Below are positions 58,303 through 64,000 of a stretch of DNA of 64,000 nt, piece by piece. How positions within the stretch are numbered: position 1 is the stretch's first letter; each line of letters opens with the position of its first letter. The stretch is from Caulobacteraceae bacterium (lineage in GTDB: Bacteria; Pseudomonadota; Alphaproteobacteria; Caulobacterales; Caulobacteraceae): positions 1-64,000 of the forward strand of contig CANJLQ010000007.1 of NCBI GenBank assembly GCA_947475735.1. Reading direction: 5' to 3'. Made by a program: the position numbers and the translations under genes. A model generated the notes under the pieces. It had not been told where the DNA came from and made no database searches. It saw only the letters and a list, made by a program, of their open reading frames with translations.

Positions 58303-58607
58303 TTGGGTCCTGATGCCTTGGGGTCCGACGCCCGACGCGCCGGAGTTCGTCTATGTTCCGCCCGGAACCTCACGGTCCGGAAAGATGGCCAGGCTGCGTC
58401 CAGCGCACGAAACATGCGCGGGAAACCTCAGCCGCCCATCCCTGTGCAAGCTGGGTTCGCCAAGCGGTCGGGTCAAGCAAGGTTAAGCGCGACCGGGGCG
58501 TCCCGTTGCAATTTTGACATAGATTTGCCGTTTACCATGAGAAAAGGGCGCGCCCGGGGGGCGCGCCCTTCAGTTTCTCTAAAGACCGGCTCGCCGATCT
58601 ATATGGA
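58303..58607. other. Gap between rplI and the TonB receptor gene
   Basis: This 305-base stretch holds the rplI terminator (58541-58570), an AT-rich patch (58505-58540) and the leader of the TonB receptor, which has AGGA before its ATG. On the minus strand TTGACC near 58471-58476 could be a -35 box, but no good -10 partner is seen. No credible coding frame beyond a 21-codon one. Confidence 0.5.
58536..58570 (-). terminator. Terminator of the rpsF-rpsR-rplI operon
   Basis: AAGGGCGCGCC (58544-58554) pairs perfectly with GGCGCGCCCTT (58560-58570); on the minus strand TTTTCTC follows. It lies 38 bases after rplI. Confidence 0.88.
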
Positions 58608-59192
58608 TCAGGCTTCGGAGCCGAGACCGTCCTGTTGGCCCGCTCCGCCTTCGACCATGTCGCGGGCCTGTTCGGCAGCCGCGTTACGGTCTTCGTCGTA
58701 GGCCGACTTGATGACGTCCTCGCCCTTGGCTTGACGCTCGGCTTCGTCGGCCGAGCGGGCGATGTTGATCTTGACCGTGGCGGTGACCTCGGCGTGCAGG
58801 CGCACGACGACTTCATGGACGCCCAGGGTCTTGATCGCGGTGTTGAGCGCGATTTGCGAACGCTCCACCTTGCCGCCTTCGGCCTGGATGGCCTCGGCGA
58901 TGTCGCGGCCGGCGACCGAGCCGTACAGCTGACCGGTTTCACCGGCCTGACGGATCATGACGTAGGTCTGGCCGTCGATCTTGTCGGCGACCTTCTGGGA
59001 CTCGGCCTTGTTCTTCTCGTTGCGGGCCTCGATGGCGGCGCGGTCGAGTTCGAACTTCTCCAGGTTCTTGGAGGTGGCGCGAAGGGCCTTTTCCCGCGGC
59101 AGCAGGAAGTTGCGGGCGAAGCCGTCCTTGACGGTGACGACGTCGCCGATGGCGCCGAGGTTCTCGACGCGTTCGAGCAGAACGACCTTCAT
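58608..59192 (-). CDS. rplI: 50S ribosomal protein L9, extended
   Basis: L9 (194 aa) spans ribosomes with its long helix. MKVVLLERVENLGAIGDVVTVKDGFARNFLLPREKA is the N-terminal domain and VVRLHAEVTATVKINIAR the C-terminal one. About 45 residues longer than E. coli L9, with an acidic, Gln/Ala-rich tail. One base after rpsR. Confidence 0.96.
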   Translation of the reverse strand: MKVVLLERVENLGAIGDVVTVKDGFARNFLLPREKALRATSKNLEKFELDRAAIEARNEKNKAESQKVADKIDGQTYVMIRQAGETGQLYGSVAGRDIAEAIQAEGGKVERSQIALNTAIKTLGVHEVVVRLHAEVTATVKINIARSADEAERQAKGEDVIKSAYDEDRNAAAEQARDMVEGGAGQQDGLGSEA

Positions 59193-59193
59193 C

Positions 59194-59487
59194 TTACTTC
59201 ACCACATAAGGCAGGAGGGCCAGATAGCGGGCGCGCTTGATGGCCTTGGCCAGTTCGCGCTGCTTGATCTGGGACACGGCGGTGATGCGCGAGGGCACGA
59301 TCTTGCCGCGTTCGGAGATGTAACGCTGGAGCAGCTTGACGTCCTTGTAGTCGATCTTCGGCGCGCCCTCGCCCGAGAACGGGCAGGTCTTGCGACGACG
59401 ATTGAAGGGACGGCGGCCACCGCCGGAGGCGTTGACGGGCGTGCCGGGCGTATTGCCAGAGGCGGATGCGGAATAGGTGTCGGACAT
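59194..59487 (-). CDS. rpsR: 30S ribosomal protein S18
   Basis: S18 (97 aa) pairs with S6 on the platform. The core is [40 protein letters not shown]. An extra ~20-residue Gly/Ser/Ala N-terminus precedes it. Between rpsF and rplI as in most bacteria. Confidence 0.96.
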   Translation of the reverse strand: MSDTYSASASGNTPGTPVNASGGGRRPFNRRRKTCPFSGEGAPKIDYKDVKLLQRYISERGKIVPSRITAVSQIKQRELAKAIKRARYLALLPYVVK

Positions 59488-59502
59488 GTCTGTGATCCCT
59501 TC

Positions 59503-59886
59503 TTAAGCGGCCACGTCGGCGTCTTCACGCGGGGTGCGCTCGCGATCGCGCTCACGCTCGCGCTCGCGGCGGGCCAAGAGCGGCGACAGTTCCAGGTCCA
59601 GTTCCTCGACGCGGACGGTCAGCCAGCGCAGGACGTCCTCGTTGATGCCCAGCTGACGCTCGACCTCGGCCATGGCGGCGGGCGGGCAGTCGATGGCCAG
59701 CAGCGAATAGTGGGCCTTGCGGTTCTTCTTGACCCGATAGGTCAGGTTCCTGAGACCCCAGTACTCGATCTTGGCGACGGTTCCGCCGCCGGCCACGATC
59801 AGGTCCTTGATGGTGTCGTTCAGGGCTTCGGCCTGTTGTGCGCTGATATCCTGGCGCGACATGACCGTGTGCTCGTAAAGAGCCAT
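59503..59886 (-). CDS. rpsF: 30S ribosomal protein S6
   Basis: S6 (127 aa) binds S18. [48 protein letters not shown] and [17 protein letters not shown] are typical; the last ~25 residues are an Arg/Glu repeat tail ([11 protein letters not shown]). AGGGAGA ribosome site. First gene of the operon. Confidence 0.96.
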   Translation of the reverse strand: MALYEHTVMSRQDISAQQAEALNDTIKDLIVAGGGTVAKIEYWGLRNLTYRVKKNRKAHYSLLAIDCPPAAMAEVERQLGINEDVLRWLTVRVEELDLELSPLLARRERERERDRERTPREDADVAA

Positions 59887-60141
59887 TCGGTAGTCTCCCT
59901 TGTGGGGCGTCGGCGCGGACGGACCGGGTTAAAGTCCAAATCCACGATGGATCCCGCAGCGGCGGCCGGGATGACTTCCCGAACCCTTTGGAGTTCCGCT
60001 CCGGGACCGAAGCCCTGGAAAGCGGGCGCGTATAGGGGAAAAGGGGCGCGGGGGCAAGCGCCGTGAGGCGCGCGAGGGCGTCCGCAAAGCAGCGTTTGGT
60101 TAAGGCTCCGCAGTCTAGGGTTCTGCCTGGGAGGGAGACCC

Positions 60142-62148
60142 TTGCTGAAATCGGGAGACAATGCCCCTTCGCATTGCGAGGTGGACTTGGACCACGGGCC
60201 TAGCCTCTCGTGCTCGGCGCAAGCGAGGCAGGCCCTCACCGCGCCTGCGGCACCCCGGCTCGACCTTGCCGAAATCATCCAGGCCTCCCGCCTGGGGGCC
60301 TGGCAGTGGAACATCCAGACCGGGCAGCTATGGCTCAACGAACGCTGGGCCGAGATGCTCGGATACACGCTCGCCGAGCTGGAGCCGATCACGATCGAGA
60401 CTTGTGCGCGACTGCGCCATCCGGAGGATCAGGCCGCAGCCTTGATCAAGGCCGAGCGTCACCTGTCAGGCGAAGAGCCCTATTTCGAGGCCGAGGTGCG
60501 GATGCGCCATAAGGACGGCCACTGGATCTGGATACTCGATCGTGCCCGCCTCGTCTCGCGAACCGCGGAGGGCGCTCCGTTGCTGATGGTCGGGGCTCAT
60601 CAGGACATCACTGCAGGCAAAACCTCCGAAATCGAGCTCGCGCGGGCGACCGAGCGGCTTCGCCTTTGCATGGACATCGCCGGGATCGGCGTCTGGGAGA
60701 AGCTGCTGAGTCCGACCGGAGGCTTCCGCTTCGATCATCGGGTGCGCGGCATCTACGACTTTGAGCAGCAGGGAGACGTGATCGACAGCGAGGTCGCGCT
60801 GGGACGCATCCATGAGGAGGACCGGGCCGCGCTGATGGCCGATGGTCTGCGTGCGGCGCAGACCGGGCAACCGGTCGAATCGCGATTTCGTGTGGTCACG
60901 CCCAAGGGCACCCGCCATGTCCACGGCCACGCCGTCGCCTCGACGTCCGCGGACGGGCAGCCGATCCTGTTGGGCGTCAACAGGGATGTCTCGGACGAAG
61001 TCGCCCGCACCGAGGAGCTTGAGGCCAAGCGAATCGAGGCCGAGGCCGCCGCCATCGCCAAGGGGCAGTTCCTGGCGACCATGAGCCATGAAATCCGAAC
61101 ACCGATGAACGGGGTCATCGGCATGTTGGAGGTCTTGCGGCGAGCCGACCTGGCACCGGCGCATCGCGAGCATGCGGAGATCGCGCTGCACTCCGCGACA
61201 CATCTGCTTCACATCCTTGATGACATCCTGGAGGTCTCTCGCCTGGAGGCCGGTCAGGTCCAGCTTGACGCGCAGGACTTCGATATCCGGACCACGGTGA
61301 CGGACGTCATCGACCTTTTCAGCCGCGGCGTCCTGCGTCCTGAAGTGACGATGACGGCGGTGATCGCTGACGACCTTCCCGTCTGGATCAGGGCTGATGA
61401 GGCGCGTTTACGACAGATACTTACCAACTTCATCGGCAATGCGGTCAAGTTCACCGAGGTCGGAGCCATCACGATCGAGGTTGGCTATGACCCCGTTCGC
61501 GGTCGCCTCGCTCTGGCGGTTACGGACACGGGCATCGGCATCGCGCCCGACACCTGCCTACGGTTGTTCCAGCGCTTCGTTCAGGCGGACGCCTCCACGA
61601 CACGGCGGTACGGGGGCACGGGCCTGGGGCTGGCGATCTGTCGTCAATATGCCGATCTGATGGGTGGCCAGATCGGTGTCGAGAGCGAACTCGGTAAGGG
61701 AAGCCGATTCTGGCTGGAGATAACTGCTCCCGAGGGCAGGGGCGAAGGCGACGCGTCAGAGGAGCCCCAAGCCGCGCCGAGCCGCTCGCTGCGCCTTCTG
61801 GTCGCCGAGGACAACGAGACCAATCAGCGTGTGATCGCGGCGTTGCTGACGACGTTCGGCCACAGCTTCACCATCGTGCCGGATGGGGCCCAGGCCCTGG
61901 CGGCCGTTTCGAGCGGCGATTTCGACGCCATCCTGATGGACGTCCAGATGCCGGTCATGGACGGGCCGACGGCGACGCGCCACATCCGCGCTCTGGGTGG
62001 CCGGGCCAGCATGCTGCCGATCATCGCCCTGACGGCCAACGCCATGCCGGGCCAACGCGCTGAGTATCTGGCGGCCGGGATGACTGACTATGTGTCCAAG
62101 CCGGTGGATGTCACCGCCCTGTTCTCGGCGCTGGAACGGGTCGGCTGA
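60142..62148 (+). CDS. Hybrid histidine kinase with two PAS domains and a receiver
   Basis: A 668-residue sensor without membrane spans, so cytoplasmic. Order: PAS-1 with PAC (about 40-150; AWQWNIQTGQLWLNERWAEMLG), PAS-2 (~165-290), HisKA with H316 in MSHEIRTPMNG, HATPase_c (N box NFIGNAVKFTE, G1 DTGIGIAPD, G2 GGTGLGLAI), then a receiver domain with phospho-acceptor D600 in ILMDVQMPVMDG and the conserved K in DYVSKPVD. TTG start at 60142 is supported by GGGAGGGAGA just upstream. No response regulator or Hpt gene is adjacent, so the output partner is encoded elsewhere. Confidence 0.93.
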   Translation: MLKSGDNAPSHCEVDLDHGPSLSCSAQARQALTAPAAPRLDLAEIIQASRLGAWQWNIQTGQLWLNERWAEMLGYTLAELEPITIETCARLRHPEDQAAALIKAERHLSGEEPYFEAEVRMRHKDGHWIWILDRARLVSRTAEGAPLLMVGAHQDITAGKTSEIELARATERLRLCMDIAGIGVWEKLLSPTGGFRFDHRVRGIYDFEQQGDVIDSEVALGRIHEEDRAALMADGLRAAQTGQPVESRFRVVTPKGTRHVHGHAVASTSADGQPILLGVNRDVSDEVARTEELEAKRIEAEAAAIAKGQFLATMSHEIRTPMNGVIGMLEVLRRADLAPAHREHAEIALHSATHLLHILDDILEVSRLEAGQVQLDAQDFDIRTTVTDVIDLFSRGVLRPEVTMTAVIADDLPVWIRADEARLRQILTNFIGNAVKFTEVGAITIEVGYDPVRGRLALAVTDTGIGIAPDTCLRLFQRFVQADASTTRRYGGTGLGLAICRQYADLMGGQIGVESELGKGSRFWLEITAPEGRGEGDASEEPQAAPSRSLRLLVAEDNETNQRVIAALLTTFGHSFTIVPDGAQALAAVSSGDFDAILMDVQMPVMDGPTATRHIRALGGRASMLPIIALTANAMPGQRAEYLAAGMTDYVSKPVDVTALFSALERVG

Positions 62149-62232
62149 CCTGGATCACGGCGGTGACTTGCTCGTCGGCCGAGCTTGTCCTACCCCTCGC
62201 GGCCCTGTTCTGAACCACGCCGGACCGCGCTC

Positions 62233-63183
62233 ATGACCCTCGCCCTCCTGTTCCCCGGACAAGGCAGCCAGGCGGTCGGGATGGGGGCGGCGCTGGCGGA
62301 CGCCTTCGCCTCCGCGCGCGACGTGTTCGCCGAGGTTGATCAGGCGCTGGGTCAGGACCTGTCGGGCCTGATGCGGAACGGACCCGAAGACCAGCTGACC
62401 CTGACCGAGAACGCCCAGCCGGCGCTGATGGCGGTATCGATGGCGGTCGTGCGTGTGCTGGCGAAAGAGTTCGGTGTGCCTGTGGACCGTGCGGCATTCG
62501 TCGCGGGCCATTCGCTCGGCGAGTATTCGGCGCTTGCCGCGGTGGGCGCGCTGTCGTTGAGCGACACGGCGCGGTTGCTCAAACTGCGCGGTCAGGCCAT
62601 GCAGCGGGCGGTGCCGTTGGGGCAGGGGGCGATGGCCTCGCTGATCGGGCCGAAGACGGATCTGGCTCTTGCCGAGGCGGCGGCCGCTGCCGGGGCCGAA
62701 GTCGGTGTCTGCGTCGTCGCCAACGACAACAACAACGGCAATGTCGTGATTTCCGGTGAGAAGGCCGCCGTGGATCGCGCTATCGAGAAGGCCAAGGAAC
62801 TGGGCGCGCGGGCCATTCCGCTGAACGTCTCGGCGCCCTTCCACTGCCCGCTGATGCAGCCCGCCGCCGATGAGATGGCGACGGCTCTGGCAGCCGCGAC
62901 GCTGACCGCGCCCCGTGTGCCCGTCGTGGCCAATGTCACGGCGCGGCCCGAGCGCGACGCCGACGCGATCCGCCGCCTGCTGGTCAAACAGGTCACGGGC
63001 CGGGTGCGCTGGCGCGAATCGATGGAATGGATGGCCGGCGAGGGTGGCGTCACCCGCTTCGTCGAGATCGGGTCGGGCAAGGTGCTGACCGGCATGGCCA
63101 AGCGGATCGCGCCCGACGCGGAAAGCCTGGCGCTCAACACCCCCGAGGACATCGAAGCGTTCGCCGCCTCGTTGGCCCAATAA
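62233..63183 (+). CDS. fabD: Malonyl-CoA:ACP transacylase
   Basis: FabD (316 aa) loads malonyl on acyl carrier protein for fatty-acid elongation. FPGQGSQAVGMGAAL, the nucleophile elbow GHSLGE with S94, the conserved R in KLRGQAMQ and H in SAPFHCPLM are present. ATG at 62233; upstream frame not conserved. Ten bases before fabG, the usual partner. Confidence 0.96.
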   Translation: MTLALLFPGQGSQAVGMGAALADAFASARDVFAEVDQALGQDLSGLMRNGPEDQLTLTENAQPALMAVSMAVVRVLAKEFGVPVDRAAFVAGHSLGEYSALAAVGALSLSDTARLLKLRGQAMQRAVPLGQGAMASLIGPKTDLALAEAAAAAGAEVGVCVVANDNNNGNVVISGEKAAVDRAIEKAKELGARAIPLNVSAPFHCPLMQPAADEMATALAAATLTAPRVPVVANVTARPERDADAIRRLLVKQVTGRVRWRESMEWMAGEGGVTRFVEIGSGKVLTGMAKRIAPDAESLALNTPEDIEAFAASLAQ

Positions 63184-63193
63184 GGAGAAAGCC

Positions 63194-63934
63194 ATGTTCG
63201 ACCTGACCGGCAAGACGGCCCTGGTGACCGGGGCCACCGGCGGCATCGGCGGAGCGATCGCCCGCGCCCTCCACGCCCAAGGCGCCACCGTGGTCCTCTC
63301 CGGCACGCGCGAGGCGGTGCTGGCCGAAATCGCGGGCGATCTGGGCGAGCGGGCGTTCGTCGCCGCCGCCAATCTGTCCGACGCCGCCTCGGTCGACGGC
63401 TTGGTTGGCCGGGCCGAAGAAGTGGCGGGCGCGCCGCTGGATATCCTGGTCGCCAACGCCGGGATCACCAAGGACGGCCTGCTGCTGCGGATGAAGGACG
63501 AGGACTTCCAGTCCGTGCTGACGGTGAACCTGGAAAGCTATTTCCGGCTCAGCCGCGCCGCGCTGAAGGGCATGATGAAGCGTCGGGCCGGGCGGATCAT
63601 CGGCATCACCTCGGTGGTCGGTGTGACCGGCAACGGCGGACAGACCAACTACGCCGCGTCAAAGGCGGGCATGATCGGCTTTTCCAAGTCCCTGGCCCAG
63701 GAGGTCGGCAGCCGGGGCGTCACGGTCAACTGCATCGCCCCGGGCTTCATCGCCAGCCCCATGACCGACGTGCTGACCGAGCAGCAGCGGGAGGGCATCC
63801 TGAGGAACATCCCCGCCGGCCGCCTGGGCGAGGGCCCCGAGATCGCTGCCGCCGCCGTCTATCTGTCGTCCGACGAAGCCGCCTACGTCACCGGGCAGAC
63901 GCTGCACGTGAATGGCGGGATGGCGATGATCTGA
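63194..63934 (+). CDS. fabG: 3-oxoacyl-ACP reductase
   Basis: FabG (246 aa) is the NADPH-dependent reductase of fatty-acid synthesis. Nucleotide motif TGATGGIGG (12-20), NAG at 88-90, catalytic S140, Y153, K157 (TNYAASKAG), and the end GQTLHVNGGMAMI. AGGAGAAA ribosome site. Its stop overlaps the next ATG (TGATG). acpP, often next, is not seen in the remaining 66 bases. Confidence 0.96.
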   Translation: MFDLTGKTALVTGATGGIGGAIARALHAQGATVVLSGTREAVLAEIAGDLGERAFVAAANLSDAASVDGLVGRAEEVAGAPLDILVANAGITKDGLLLRMKDEDFQSVLTVNLESYFRLSRAALKGMMKRRAGRIIGITSVVGVTGNGGQTNYAASKAGMIGFSKSLAQEVGSRGVTVNCIAPGFIASPMTDVLTEQQREGILRNIPAGRLGEGPEIAAAAVYLSSDEAAYVTGQTLHVNGGMAMI

Positions 63935-64000
63935 TGGTGGTCCTGCGCTATCTCGCGACGATCCTGTGTGGCCCGCTTTTGCTGATCGGCGTCATCTGGG
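63934..64000 (+). CDS. Start of a membrane-protein gene, cut by the window end
   Basis: ATG at 63934 shares its A with the fabG stop. The 22 readable codons give MVVLRYLATILCGPLLLIGV, a hydrophobic N-terminal helix. Frame stays open to the last base. Identity unknown; not acyl carrier protein. Confidence 0.5.
   Translation, partial: MVVLRYLATILCGPLLLIGVIW

Noticed and set aside
58471-58540. TTGACA-like and TTGACC boxes and a 21-codon frame between rplI and the TonB receptor
   Set aside because: The plus-strand TTGACA (58514) points into the rplI terminator and has no gene ahead; the minus-strand box lacks a convincing -10; the short frame has no ribosome site.

Overview
The window (about 66-68% G+C by eye) comes from an alphaproteobacterium, most likely a Caulobacteraceae member close to Brevundimonas or Caulobacter. 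The reasons are the str-S10-spc-alpha ribosomal order ending in rpoA-rplQ, an S14 without zinc cysteines, a bacterial ATP12 chaperone, two large TonB-dependent receptors, a CC0125/CC1285-type lipoprotein and GTG/TTG starts. The genus is an inference from protein style, not from a database search.

Layout. 1-4735: 3' part of tuf and its terminator, then an accessory insert (a small acidic ORF, a GNAT-fold acyltransferase, a JmjC oxygenase, a secreted DUF2807 protein). 5094-16851: S10 and spc operons from rpsJ to secY-adk. 16933-20230: a TonB-like protein and a large metzincin protease lying between adk and rpsM. 20330-22752: alpha operon (rpsM, rpsK, rpoA, rplQ) and terminator. 22840-37968: mixed housekeeping and envelope genes (GNAT, GST, TonB receptor, LysR regulator, ABC-2 exporter, phosphodiesterase, HtrA protease, rarA, pseudouridine synthase, crcB). 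37965-45531: a conserved chain rluC-HAD-ATP12 followed by a patchwork of inverted-repeat elements, two DUF559 nuclease genes, pccB, a low-GC HEPN-like gene and a broken phosphatase gene. 45672-48886: two consecutive copies of a three-gene module (DUF6249-type membrane protein, ECF sigma factor, small membrane protein) with a UrcA-family gene between them. 48889-53709: panB, then yfgM-bamB-der. 53721-59886 (minus): dnaB, a Rap1a/Tai-like secreted protein, a second TonB receptor, and rplI-rpsR-rpsF. 60142-64000: a hybrid histidine kinase, then fabD-fabG and the start of a membrane-protein gene.

Most of the window is core genome: translation, protein export and folding (SecY, BamB, YfgM, HtrA), replication (DnaB, RarA), fatty-acid initiation and elongation, and rRNA modification. 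The most unusual part is 38.9-45.3 kb. Three families of REPIN-like repeats (two hairpins in inverted orientation) occur in or near it. Two DUF559 (Vsr-like fold) endonuclease genes are physically joined to two different families. One of these genes sits between the two arms of an element whose gene-free relative lies 1.6 kb away. This resembles the REP/RAYT relationship but with a different enzyme, and is the best candidate here for an undescribed system. Next to it, a low-GC gene with an R-N-x3-H HEPN signature starts exactly where a low-molecular-weight phosphatase gene has been truncated.
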